Shown: positions 1-7,716 of the stretch, one piece after another
Layout: every line of letters starts with the position of its first letter
Position numbering within the stretch: position 1 is the stretch's first letter
Origin: Clostridium sp031626875
Lineage (GTDB): Bacteria > Bacillota > Clostridia > Clostridiales > Clostridiaceae
Direction: 5' to 3'
NCBI RefSeq assembly: GCF_031626875.1
Contig: NZ_JANDMF010000026.1
Location: 1-64,000 of the forward strand
Length of the DNA: 64,000 nt
Translations under genes and position numbers: made by a program
Notes under the pieces: model-generated
Database searches by the model: none
Seen by the model: only the letters and a program-made list of their open reading frames with translations
Told to the model about the DNA's origin: nothing

Positions 1-76
1 TAACAAGGATTTATCATAAATGTTTTTTTATTTTATTCAGCTGTAAAATTATTCAAGCATTTTTGCACTATTATAG

Positions 77-211
77 TGTGTAAGAATAAATAGGAAAGAA
101 TTTCCAATAAAAAAGATACCAGAGAATCTATTCAAAATAGTTGAAGATGGTGGACTCGCTGAAAGTACTAAAAAAAGAAATATCATGCTAAAAAGCCAGG
201 AGGTGAAATAA
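77..211 (+). pseudogene. C-terminal remnant of a LeuD-like (aconitase-superfamily small subunit) gene
   Basis: The 44 codons ending at the stop at 209-211 read like a LeuD tail: NRKEFPIKKIP, then NLFKIVEDGGLAESTKKR, matching the family's Pro-rich stretch, [I/V]xDGGL and basic end. A stop at 74-76 closes the frame, and none of the three frames from 1 to 76 shows recognisable LeuD sequence. The piece ends 2 bases before the LeuC-like start and carries that gene's ribosome binding site (AGGAGGTG, 198-205). Seen: the tail. Inferred: a decayed small-subunit gene. A complete partner outside the window cannot be excluded. Confidence 0.5.
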
Positions 212-213
212 AA

Positions 214-1467
214 ATGGGATATACTATGGTTGAAAAAATTCTTATGAAAAATTCAGGAGTAAAGCATGTTGAAGTTGGTGATATTGTAATTACAAAGCCA
301 GATATGTTTATGGTACATGATATTTACACTTGTTATCTTTGGGATGCATTAATTGAAATGGAAACAGAGAAAATAGATAATCCAGATAAAGTAACTATTA
401 TTTTTGATCATTGCATGCCAACAGCTGTACCAGGAAATGATTCTCATCATTATTATGCTGGCTTAAATCTTAGTGAAAAATATGGAATATCAAAATTACA
501 TATTGGTGAAGGTATATGCCATACAATAATGCATGAGCAACGTTATGCAAAACCAGGAACTGTAGTAACAGCAACAGATAGTCATACAACAACTTATGGA
601 GGGGCAGGATGTTTCTGTACAGGAATAGGTACAACTGAAATGGCAGCTGCACTTACAACTGGAGAACTATGGTTTAAGGTACCAGAAGCTATTAAAATTG
701 TTCTAAAAGGAAAATTGCCTAAAGGAGTATATTCAAAAGATATAATAGAAAAAATTCTTGGAGATATACGTTCAGATGGAGCTCAATATAAATCATTAGA
801 ATTTACAGGCCCTGCTATTAAAGAATTAAGCATGGCTGCAAGATTTACTGTAGCAAATATGGGATTAGAAGCAGGAGCAAAATGTGCTTTATTTATTGCT
901 GATGAAAAAACTGCAGAATATTACGATATGGATTTAAATGAAATTGATTGGATTACACCTGATGAAGACGCAAAATATGAGAAGGTATTAATTTATGATT
1001 TAAGTGAATTAGAGCCACATTTATCATGTCCTCAAGGAGTAGATAATGTACATTCAATTGAAGAAGTAAAAGGAACAAAAGTTAATGAAGTATATCTTGG
1101 TTCATGTACAAATGGAGATTTAGAAGATTTAGCTATAGCAGCTGAAATCTTAAAAGGGAAAAAAGTTGCTCCATATGTTAAATTTATTGTAGTTCCAGCA
1201 ACTAATAGAGTATTTAAAGAAGCAATTAAGCTTGGATATATAAGAACATTCATTGAAGCAGGTGGTGTAATTTCACATCCAGCTTGTGGTTTATGTTGTG
1301 GAATGCCTTATGGATTACTTACTGATGATGAAGTAATTCTAAGTACTGCAAATAGAAACTTCATTGGAAGAATGGGGACAAAGAAATCGTTAATATATCT
1401 TGGTTCACCAGCAGTTGCAGCAGTGTCTGCATTAACAGGTGTAATAACAGATCCTAGAAACAAATAG
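214..1467 (+). CDS. LeuC-like 3-isopropylmalate/2-hydroxyacid dehydratase large subunit
   Basis: This is a 417-residue large subunit of the aconitase superfamily (LeuC/HacA/DmdA group), which isomerises or dehydrates 2-hydroxy-dicarboxylic acids with a [4Fe-4S] cluster. The cluster cysteines are visible in GSCTNGD (about residue 297) and in PACGLCCG (about 357 and 360). The substrate-loop motif TDSHTTTYGG is near residue 130. Length is normal for the family. Its natural small-subunit partner is only a remnant immediately upstream. The neighbours are a 2-hydroxycarboxylate carrier and a D-2-hydroxyacid dehydrogenase, not leucine genes. A catabolic substrate such as a malate, citramalate or dimethylmalate is therefore more likely than isopropylmalate; this is inference. 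The start is fixed by AGGAGGTG about 8 bases upstream. Confidence 0.85.
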   Translation: MGYTMVEKILMKNSGVKHVEVGDIVITKPDMFMVHDIYTCYLWDALIEMETEKIDNPDKVTIIFDHCMPTAVPGNDSHHYYAGLNLSEKYGISKLHIGEGICHTIMHEQRYAKPGTVVTATDSHTTTYGGAGCFCTGIGTTEMAAALTTGELWFKVPEAIKIVLKGKLPKGVYSKDIIEKILGDIRSDGAQYKSLEFTGPAIKELSMAARFTVANMGLEAGAKCALFIADEKTAEYYDMDLNEIDWITPDEDAKYEKVLIYDLSELEPHLSCPQGVDNVHSIEEVKGTKVNEVYLGSCTNGDLEDLAIAAEILKGKKVAPYVKFIVVPATNRVFKEAIKLGYIRTFIEAGGVISHPACGLCCGMPYGLLTDDEVILSTANRNFIGRMGTKKSLIYLGSPAVAAVSALTGVITDPRNK

Positions 1468-1471
1468 AAAA

Positions 1472-1515
1472 AGTTCATCAATAAGTTAATTAGTAAAAAA
1501 ACATATTGATGAACT
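1472..1515. other. Intergenic hairpin between leuC-like gene and transporter
   Basis: The arms AGTTCATCAATA (1472-1483) and TATTGATGAACT (1504-1515) are perfect 12-bp complements around a 20-base loop. No T-run follows on the + strand, so it is more likely an mRNA processing or stability element, or an attenuator, within the operon than a strong terminator. Confidence 0.6.
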
Positions 1516-1544
1516 AAAATAAATTATCATATGAGGTGGACATT

Positions 1545-2825
1545 ATGAAAAAAGAAATAAGAATAGGTAACTTACCACTTAAGTATTATATTCCATTTGC
1601 TGCCATAATTTTAATAGCAACTTATACAGGAACTTTGAACAAAGATATTGTTGGAGCAACTGCATTTTTATTAACAACTGGTTGGTTATTTTCATACATT
1701 GGTGGAATTATCCCTATATTCGGAAGTTTTATGGGGGGAGCTGTACTATTACCACTTTTTGCTGGTTCTGCATTAGTGTATTATAATTTAATACCTAAAT
1801 ATGTAGTAACAAGTATTTCAGGGTTAATGTCTTCAGGTTCAGTAAATATATTTATTGCTGCAATTGTAGTAGGTTCCATATTAAGTATGGATCGTAAGAT
1901 GCTAATTTCCGTAACATTGAGATTATTACCAATCATTATTGGATCATTAATATTTGCATTTGGATTCATTTATTTAGGAACGGTAATTACTGGAAAATCT
2001 CTTTTAGATGGAATCTTTATGACTGGATTACCAAACTATACTGGTGGGTCATCAGGGGCATTAGTTGTTATTCCAACAATATATAGTGAAATCTTTAATC
2101 AACCAGCTGGAGTATATTCAGGAAAGTTAATAGTGTTTATGAATATTTCTAATTTAATTTGTGTTATCTTATCAGGATTATTGAACAAGTTAGGTAAGAA
2201 ATATCCTAGTTTAACTGGTAATGGAACCTTAATTAAAGGACAAGAAAATGTAATTGAAACAAAAGAAAAAATATCTCATGATATGGAAAAGGATATAACT
2301 AAATTGGGAACAGGATTAATTATTTCAGTTGTATTTTTGATTTTTGGAAATATAATGCAAGCACTTGTACCTCAACTTAATTTCATTGCTTGGGCAGCTG
2401 TTTTAGTTATTATTGTTAAAGCTACTGGTTTCTTAAGTGAGGATATATGTCTTGCTAGCGGATATTGGCAAGGTTTTGTAATTAAAGTTTTTCTACCATT
2501 TCTTATTACTGGAGTAGGTATATCATCTTTAGATTTAGGACAGCTTGCTTCTTACTTCACAATTAGTAATTTTATTATTATACTTTTTGGAGTAATTGGT
2601 GCAATGTTAGGATCTTTAATCGTAGGAAGATTATTTAAATTATATCCAATAGATGCAATGATTGTAATTGGTGCAAATATGGGAACAGTAGGTGGTAGTG
2701 GAGCTGTTGCAACATTATCTACAGCAGAACGTATGGAAATGATGCCATTTTCTATAATAGCTAACCGTATAGGTGGAGCGATAATTGTAGTTGTAATAAG
2801 CTTATTAATACCATATTTTATTTAA
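1545..2825 (+). CDS. 2-hydroxycarboxylate transporter (CitS/MleP/CimH family)
   Basis: This is a polytopic membrane protein of about 426 residues with roughly 11-12 hydrophobic segments. It has the two reentrant-loop glycine motifs of the 2-HCT family: NYTGGSSGALVV in the first half and TVGGSGAVATLSTAER in the second, followed by the conserved NRIGG near the C terminus. The family moves citrate, malate, lactate or citramalate with Na+ or H+, often as an exchanger. The C-terminal RIGG differs slightly from the RLGG of the second family member at 14500, so the two may have different substrates. ATG 1545 is chosen over GTG 1536 because AGGTGG at 1535-1539 would otherwise overlap the start. It probably imports the substrate of the neighbouring dehydratase (inference). 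Confidence 0.88.
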   Translation: MKKEIRIGNLPLKYYIPFAAIILIATYTGTLNKDIVGATAFLLTTGWLFSYIGGIIPIFGSFMGGAVLLPLFAGSALVYYNLIPKYVVTSISGLMSSGSVNIFIAAIVVGSILSMDRKMLISVTLRLLPIIIGSLIFAFGFIYLGTVITGKSLLDGIFMTGLPNYTGGSSGALVVIPTIYSEIFNQPAGVYSGKLIVFMNISNLICVILSGLLNKLGKKYPSLTGNGTLIKGQENVIETKEKISHDMEKDITKLGTGLIISVVFLIFGNIMQALVPQLNFIAWAAVLVIIVKATGFLSEDICLASGYWQGFVIKVFLPFLITGVGISSLDLGQLASYFTISNFIIILFGVIGAMLGSLIVGRLFKLYPIDAMIVIGANMGTVGGSGAVATLSTAERMEMMPFSIIANRIGGAIIVVVISLLIPYFI

Positions 2826-2913
2826 TATTATTAGACGGGTTATTATGGCTTAAAAAGTGAATTTTTTAACAAAGTACATATAATAAAAAAAGATGAAAGG
2901 GGAGAAATCAAAA

Positions 2914-3903
2914 ATGGGTAAAATTATTATATATAATGCAAGAGAAGATGAAAAAGGATTTATAAAAAAATATAAGGAAGTTTATAATTTAGATATCCAA
3001 TACATAGATGAAGAATTAAATATTGAGACAGCTATAAAAGCTAAAGGTGCTGAGGCAGTTACTGTACCAGGAAGCAATATTGTTGACAGTGCATCACTTA
3101 AAGTTCTAAGTGAAAATGGTATTAAATTTTTGGCAGTAAGGAGTGCAGGATATAATAATATTGATGCTGAAGCTGCAAAAGAATATGGAATTCGTTTTTC
3201 AAATGTAAGTTACTCATCAAATAGTGTAGCAGATTTTACAACTATGCTAATCTTAATGTGTGTAAGAAAAGTAAAACAAATTATGGAACGTAATGATGTG
3301 CAAGATTATACTTTAGCAGGTATTCAAGGAAAAGAAATGAGAAACTTGACTATTGGTATTATTGGGACAGGTAAAATAGGGGCTACAGTTGCAAGAAATC
3401 TTTCGGGATTTAATTGCAAAATAATAGCTTATGATGTTTACGAAAATGATGAACTTAGAGATGTATTAGAATATGTTTCTTTAGATAAACTTTTTGAGAA
3501 AAGTGATGTAATTACATTACATGCACCATTATTTGAAAGTAATTTTCATATGATTAATAGAGAAAGTATACAAAAAATGAAGGATGGTGTTTGTATAGTT
3601 AATTGTGGAAGAGGTCCACTAATTGATACAGAGGCTTTAATTGAAGGAATTGAATCAGGTAAGATTGGATCTGCAGGGTTAGATGTTATAGAAGGTGAAT
3701 TAAGCGTTTTTCATACAGACCATCGTTTCAATATTTTAAACAATCACAATATCTCAATACTAAGGGCATTTCCAAATGTAATTATTACTCCACATGCAGC
3801 ATTTTATACAGATCAGGCTGTGAGTGATATGGTAGAAAATGCATTGAAATCTCTTGAATCATTTATGAATACAGGAAATAGTCCTTGGGAAATCAAAGAA
3901 TAA
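2914..3903 (+). CDS. D-isomer-specific 2-hydroxyacid dehydrogenase (LdhA-like)
   Basis: This 329-residue NAD-dependent oxidoreductase belongs to the D-lactate dehydrogenase / D-2-hydroxyacid dehydrogenase family. The Rossmann motif GIIGTGKIG lies near residue 145. The catalytic residues are visible as Arg in NCGRGPLID, Glu in GLDVIEGE and His in TPHAAFYT. It interconverts a 2-oxoacid and a D-2-hydroxyacid in the cytoplasm. The 88-base gap from the transporter and the terminator after it make it the last gene of the hydroxy-acid operon. ATG 2914 is preferred over the upstream ATG 2893 because GGGGAG lies at 2899-2904. Substrate (lactate or a branched hydroxyacid) cannot be read from the sequence. 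Confidence 0.88.
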   Translation: MGKIIIYNAREDEKGFIKKYKEVYNLDIQYIDEELNIETAIKAKGAEAVTVPGSNIVDSASLKVLSENGIKFLAVRSAGYNNIDAEAAKEYGIRFSNVSYSSNSVADFTTMLILMCVRKVKQIMERNDVQDYTLAGIQGKEMRNLTIGIIGTGKIGATVARNLSGFNCKIIAYDVYENDELRDVLEYVSLDKLFEKSDVITLHAPLFESNFHMINRESIQKMKDGVCIVNCGRGPLIDTEALIEGIESGKIGSAGLDVIEGELSVFHTDHRFNILNNHNISILRAFPNVIITPHAAFYTDQAVSDMVENALKSLESFMNTGNSPWEIKE

Positions 3904-3906
3904 ATA

Positions 3907-3955
3907 AAATATTAAGAGCACATAATCTGAACAATTATGTGCTCTTAATATTTTT
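3907..3955. terminator. Bidirectional terminator between convergent genes
   Basis: A near-perfect 20-bp stem (left arm 3907-3926, right arm 3934-3953) with a 7-base loop is flanked by A-rich and T-rich sequence. It can end both the hydroxyacid dehydrogenase transcript and the opposing regulator transcript. Confidence 0.85.
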
Positions 3956-3964
3956 ATAAAAAAT

Positions 3965-4519
3965 CTAAGGATGTCTATAAACTATTAGATTTGCTTTGAT
4001 GAGAGTATCTCCAGAATTGTAGTAAATATGAGGCTTATCAGCTCTAAATCTAATAGAATTATCAGTATCTATTATGTATTTTTCATTATCTACTTCTATG
4101 GTGATCTCACCTTGGAATACAGTTAAAAATTCTTGAGTACCTTCAATATGTGCAGCACTGCTTAAATGACCACCTTTTTCTATTTCTAATGTATAAAGTT
4201 CAAAACATCGTCCATCTTCATATGGGAAAAATGGATAAAGTCTATATCTCCCATTATCCTCTCTTAATGGATTAATGTCACTTTTATTCATGACAATTGT
4301 ATTAGCTTTTGGTGTAGTTATAAGTGTAGTTATTTGAATTTTTAAGCCATAAGCAAGTTTACTTAGTGTAGTAATTGTTGGATTTGATTTTCCTCTTTCA
4401 ATTTGTGCAAGCATACTTTTGCTTATATCGGTTAATTCAGATAATTTATCAAGGCTCAATTTTTTTTCTTCACGAATTCTTTTTAGATTAGTTGCAATCA
4501 ATGGATTTAAATCTTCCAA
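3965..4519 (-). CDS. XRE-family regulator with C-terminal cupin domain
   Basis: This 184-residue protein has an N-terminal helix-turn-helix (residues about 8-62, with KLSELTDISKSMLAQIERGK as the recognition region) and a C-terminal cupin barrel (about 105-180). This is the usual design of small-molecule-responsive local regulators. It begins at TTG 4519-4517, supported by AAAGGAGA about 7 bases upstream on the minus strand; no ATG fits better. It is divergent from the AEC carrier and convergent with the hydroxyacid operon, so it most likely controls one or both. The ligand is unknown; a hydroxy- or oxo-acid is a reasonable guess. Confidence 0.85.
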   Translation of the reverse strand: MEDLNPLIATNLKRIREEKKLSLDKLSELTDISKSMLAQIERGKSNPTITTLSKLAYGLKIQITTLITTPKANTIVMNKSDINPLREDNGRYRLYPFFPYEDGRCFELYTLEIEKGGHLSSAAHIEGTQEFLTVFQGEITIEVDNEKYIIDTDNSIRFRADKPHIYYNSGDTLIKANLIVYRHP

Positions 4520-4549
4520 AAAAATTCTCCTTTCCTTATGTTCAATATA

Positions 4550-4580
4550 TTGGACAAAATGTACTATATGTACTATAGTA
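4550..4580. promoter_or_regulatory. Divergent promoter with repeated GTACTATA operator-like motif
   Basis: Between the divergent regulator and carrier, TTGGAC (4550-4555) and TATAGT (4574-4579) form a possible promoter with an 18-base spacer reading toward the carrier. Within it GTACTATA occurs twice in direct orientation (4561-4568 and 4570-4577). The second copy is part of the palindrome TACTATAGTA (4571-4580). This is a plausible binding site for the XRE-cupin protein. Confidence 0.45.
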
Positions 4581-4648
4581 TACTTATGGGTATATTATAT
4601 CATACTGCAAATTATATAGTAAAAAAATAAATAAGGGAGGGTAATATT

Positions 4649-5554
4649 TTGAATATTACAGTTTTAAATCAGGTTATAATAATTACACTTATGATGATTA
4701 TAGGAGTTTTTTTGAGAAAGAAGAAAGTAATTACAAATGAGGTTAATAAGGCTTTTTCTAATATTTTAATGAATTTGACATTACCTTTTATGATAATTTA
4801 CTCTTTTAATTTTGAATTTTCCATGGAAATGTTTAAAAAAGCTATAATGATATTTTTCTATTCAGTTGGAATACATATTTTGTTAATAATTTTAAGTAAA
4901 TTAGCGTATTTTAGATTTGAGAATTCTAAGAAAAATGCATTTAAATTTGCAACTATTTTCTCTAATTGTGGATTTGTAGGATATCCTATAGTTCAAGGAA
5001 TATTTGGAAATGTTGGAGTTTTCTATACTTCTATTTTTACAATCCCATTTAATATTTTTATGTGGTCATATGGAGTAGTTCTATTTACTGGTGAAAGTGA
5101 TATTAAGAGTATAAAGAAAAATCTAATTAATCCGCCACTTTTATGTACTCTTTTGGGTGTAATAATATTTATTTTTTCAATAAAACTGCCAGGAGCTTTA
5201 CTTAGTACAATAGGAAGCATAGGTAATATGACAACACCAATTTCTATGTTTATAGTAGGGTCAATGCTTGCTGATGTCAAATTGAAAGATGTGTTTAAGG
5301 GCTTAGATATCTATTATCTAAATTTTATAAAATTAATAGTAGCACCAATTATAGTTTGTATAATACTTAAAGTTTTGAATGTTGATGAAACACTTCTATA
5401 TATATGTGTGATTATGGTTGCAATGCCAACAGCAAGTCTAATAGGTGTTTTTTCAGAAAAATATAATGGTGATAATTTAACTGCTTCAAAATGTGCTTTT
5501 TTAACCACAGTTTTTTCTATAATCACTATACCTGTTATTATGTCTATAGTGTAA
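4649..5554 (+). CDS. AEC family transporter (auxin efflux carrier/malate permease type)
   Basis: This is a 301-residue membrane protein with about 8-10 hydrophobic helices. It has the AEC family pattern: an N-terminal helix ending in LRKKKVI, then the conserved NLTLPFMIIYSF and the FSNCGFVGYPI segment. Family members in bacteria carry malate, malonate or other carboxylates; plant relatives move auxin. The start is TTG 4649, set by GGGAGGG at 4635-4641. It is divergent from the XRE-cupin regulator with an operator-like repeat between them. Likely role: a second route for an organic acid handled by the neighbouring hydroxy-acid operon (inference). Confidence 0.85.
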   Translation: MNITVLNQVIIITLMMIIGVFLRKKKVITNEVNKAFSNILMNLTLPFMIIYSFNFEFSMEMFKKAIMIFFYSVGIHILLIILSKLAYFRFENSKKNAFKFATIFSNCGFVGYPIVQGIFGNVGVFYTSIFTIPFNIFMWSYGVVLFTGESDIKSIKKNLINPPLLCTLLGVIIFIFSIKLPGALLSTIGSIGNMTTPISMFIVGSMLADVKLKDVFKGLDIYYLNFIKLIVAPIIVCIILKVLNVDETLLYICVIMVAMPTASLIGVFSEKYNGDNLTASKCAFLTTVFSIITIPVIMSIV

Positions 5555-5566
5555 GTTAAAAAAGAA

Positions 5567-5604
5567 CCTATAGAATAGCATAGTTTATATGCTTACTCTA
5601 TAGG
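5567..5604 (-). terminator. Terminator of the sulfite/nitrite reductase gene
   Basis: CCTATAGA (5567-5574) pairs with TCTATAGG (5597-5604), with GCATA/TATGC continuing the stem. Reading on the minus strand the stem is followed by TTCTTTTTT, as expected of an intrinsic terminator for the leftward gene. On the + strand no T-run follows. Confidence 0.6.
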
Positions 5605-5626
5605 GATGGTCATTTATAAAATTATA

Positions 5627-7177
5627 TTATTTTGCATATTTAGTCACTAGTTCAGAAAATTCATCTTCATGTGATGTTATAAAATCATAAAAAGCAATAT
5701 CTTTGTTGTCTAAAAACAATGCTAACTCATATAAAAATTTAGGAATTTCACGTGCTAATAAATCACCATAAACTTTTCCGAGTCTTGCATTATTATTTTC
5801 ATATGAACCATTAATATGAAGTTCAAATGCATCTTCTACAACATCATTTATTCTTTTACGCTTTCCAGTGAACCCAATACTACCTACTTCATGAACTCCA
5901 CATGAATTACCACAACCTGATATATGAACTTTTGGCAATATATCCTTAGTAAAGCCTTTTTCTTTGAAATAATTGATTATTTCATTTAAAGTTTTTTGAC
6001 TTTCTAGAATTCCTACTTGGCATATTGGAACTCCGATACAAGATACACTTTGTTCTAAAGCAGTTTCTCCACCAAGTCCTTGTGTAATATCAAGTAAGGT
6101 TTTAGCTTCATTACCATTTAAGTTTCTAAAATAAAGACCTTCTGTCATAGTAAGTCTTATTTCTAAATCCTCAACCGATTTTAAAATATCTAAAATTTTT
6201 CTCAAATCTTTAATGTACACTTGTCCACCAGTTGGGTGTAAGTACACACTATATAAACCAGCTTGTTTTTGCTCATATAGTCTTGAGTGTTTTAAGTTTA
6301 TTTCTTTACCTTCTTTAGTGTGCTCTTTAGGAGTAACTACTAAATCTAAATTTTCTTTATTTATAACTTCTTCTAAATGCTTTTTATATGTTTCAATAAA
6401 TGTTTCTTTACCCATTCTTTCTATTATATATCTTATTCTAGCTTTGTTTCTATTTTCATAATCACCTTCAGCTATAAATAGATTTGTAATAGCTTCTACA
6501 TGGTATAAAACCTTACTTGGCTCTATTAGTTCATCATATTCTACAGCAACTTTAGGGTTTCTACCAAGACCACCAGCTAAGTAAACTTTAAAGTATTCTT
6601 TGTTATTCTTAATAGTAGCTAAGAAGCCTAAGTCAGCAATAGTAGCATGACCATTGTCTGAATCACTACTTGAGAAAGATACCTTTAGTTTTCTAGGTAA
6701 TTTATATGATGTCATTTTGCTTAAGAAATGCTTATTTACTGCTAGTGCATATTCAGTCACATCAAAAGCCTCAGATCTATCAACTCCAGAAAGAGGAGAT
6801 AAAGAAACATTTCTAGGATAGTTTCCGCCACCACCTCTAGAATATATATCATTTTCGATTCCATCTTTCATTAATGAGCAAATGTCATCTATGGATAAAG
6901 TATGGAATTGAACTGCTTCTCTTGTTGTTAAATGTATTTTATCTAATTTATATTTTTCAGCTGTATCACATAACCAATTCATTTGAGATATGCTTGATAT
7001 ACCTGAAGGAATTCTAAGTCTTATCATGAATTCTTTTTTACTACGTTCAGAATATACTCCCATTCCACCAGATGTTTTTTTGAAGTCTGCTACAGAAACT
7101 TCTTCCTTTAAAAATTTATGACCTAATTCTCTGAAATCTTCTATTTCATTTAATAAATTCTGCTTTAAATTTCTCAA
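5627..7177 (-). CDS. Siroheme/[4Fe-4S] sulfite or nitrite reductase (ferredoxin type)
   Basis: This 516-residue protein has the duplicated architecture of assimilatory sulfite/nitrite reductases: two ferredoxin-like halves and two siroheme-Fe4S domains. The cluster ligands fit C-x5-C in SCIGVPICQ and C-x3-C in HISGCGNSCGVHE. The substrate-side region TTREAVQFH near residue 83 is also conserved. It reduces sulfite to sulfide or nitrite to ammonia with electrons from ferredoxin. It stands alone; no siroheme, nitrate or sulfate genes adjoin it. The start is TTG 7177, with GGGAGG about 10 bases upstream on the minus strand. Sulfite versus nitrite cannot be decided from sequence alone. Confidence 0.87.
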   Translation of the reverse strand: MRNLKQNLLNEIEDFRELGHKFLKEEVSVADFKKTSGGMGVYSERSKKEFMIRLRIPSGISSISQMNWLCDTAEKYKLDKIHLTTREAVQFHTLSIDDICSLMKDGIENDIYSRGGGGNYPRNVSLSPLSGVDRSEAFDVTEYALAVNKHFLSKMTSYKLPRKLKVSFSSSDSDNGHATIADLGFLATIKNNKEYFKVYLAGGLGRNPKVAVEYDELIEPSKVLYHVEAITNLFIAEGDYENRNKARIRYIIERMGKETFIETYKKHLEEVINKENLDLVVTPKEHTKEGKEINLKHSRLYEQKQAGLYSVYLHPTGGQVYIKDLRKILDILKSVEDLEIRLTMTEGLYFRNLNGNEAKTLLDITQGLGGETALEQSVSCIGVPICQVGILESQKTLNEIINYFKEKGFTKDILPKVHISGCGNSCGVHEVGSIGFTGKRKRINDVVEDAFELHINGSYENNNARLGKVYGDLLAREIPKFLYELALFLDNKDIAFYDFITSHEDEFSELVTKYAK

Positions 7178-7257
7178 AATACTACCTCCCTAATAATATG
7201 TTTATTCTATTATAACATAAATCGATATGTTTAGTATGTTTAATCTCTCTAAAAAAA

Positions 7258-7322
7258 GGACAGCAGTCCTAATAATAAAAGGACTAAAGATATCTATTAT
7301 TTTTAGTTAAAAAAGTTATAAT
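7258..7322 (+). promoter_or_regulatory. Conserved upstream block of small RNA copy 1
   Basis: GGACAGCAGTCC (7258-7269) is followed by GGACTAAAGATATCTATTA (7281-7299) and a TATAAT -10 box (7317-7322). The same arrangement recurs 229 bases downstream. AGTCCT and AGGACT form an inverted repeat across an A-rich spacer. The element at -35 spacing is CTATTA in both copies, which is weak, so an activator or alternative sigma factor is possible. Confidence 0.5.
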
Positions 7323-7328
7323 TAAATC

Positions 7329-7466
7329 ATGGTTATAATCCTCTTGCTTCTAGTAAGTTTACCACATAGCTTATGTTTAGTTTCCCACCTAAATGAAGCA
7401 AGTAATGTTTTTTGCCATTGCAGTATATATGAAGGAAGTCATCTCAAAAGAGGTGGCTTCTTTTCC
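7329..7466 (+). ncRNA. Unrecognised small structured RNA, copy 1
   Basis: The predicted transcript of about 135 nt starts 6-7 bases after TATAAT and ends in an intrinsic terminator (GAAGTCATCTC, loop AAAA, GAGGTGGCTTC, then TTTT at 7461-7464). Its core is closed by CTTGCTTC (7343-7350) with GAAGCAAG (7395-7402), with an inner helix GTAAG/CTTAT. An unpaired GTTTAGTTTCCCACCTA is identical in copy 2, and its CCCACCT is complementary to an AGGTGGG-type Shine-Dalgarno. I do not recognise the family. No convincing protein is encoded here. Confidence 0.55.
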
Positions 7467-7486
7467 ATTGCCACAATAAAAAAAGG

Positions 7487-7551
7487 GGACTATAGTCCTA
7501 AAAATAAAGGGACTAAAGATATCTATTAATTTTGTATCAAAAAGATATAAT
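7487..7551 (+). promoter_or_regulatory. Conserved upstream block of small RNA copy 2
   Basis: The perfect palindrome GGACTATAGTCC (7487-7498) is followed by GGACTAAAGATATCTATTA (7510-7528) and TATAAT (7546-7551). This is the same order and nearly the same spacing as in copy 1. Confidence 0.5.
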
Positions 7552-7557
7552 AAAAGC

Positions 7558-7693
7558 ATGGGTACTACCTCTTGCTTCAAGTAAGTTTAGCCCATGACTT
7601 ACGTTTAGTTTCCCACCTATATGGAGCAAGTAATATTTTTTATCGTTTGCAGTATATATATAAAAGCCGTCTCGAAAGAGATGGCTTTTATAT
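7558..7693 (+). ncRNA. Unrecognised small structured RNA, copy 2
   Basis: This is the second copy of the same roughly 135-nt RNA. CTTGCTTC (7571-7578) pairs with GGAGCAAG (7623-7630), where one A of copy 1 has become G and keeps a G-U pair. The inner helix is GTAAG/CTTAC (7581-7585, 7598-7602), where copy 1 has G-U. CATGGG near the 5' end can pair with CCCATG (7591-7596) in the inner loop, a possible pseudoknot. The terminator is AAAAGCCGTCTC, loop GAAA, GAGATGGCTTTT (7662-7689). It ends about 25 bases before the YgjP-type gene, so a leader/attenuator role for that gene is an alternative to a free sRNA. Confidence 0.55.
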
Positions 7694-7716
7694 GTTATAA
7701 TTTTATAGGTGATTTA

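Noticed and set aside
66..78. CACTATTATAGTG dyad as promoter operator of the LeuC-like gene
   Set aside because: A perfect 6-1-6 dyad, but it overlaps the stop and start of the leuD remnant and no promoter can be placed next to it, so it is mentioned only as a possible relative of the 4561-4580 site.
7258..7693. CRISPR-like or simple tandem repeat reading of the duplicated block
   Set aside because: Only two units, each over 200 bases, with conserved internal helices and separate terminators. No spacers or cas genes.
7621..7716. In-frame ATG at 7621 as start of the YgjP-type gene, adding 32 residues
   Set aside because: This ATG lies inside the hairpin of small RNA copy 2, has no Shine-Dalgarno, and would have to be translated through a terminator. 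ATG 7717 has AGGTGA and fits family length.
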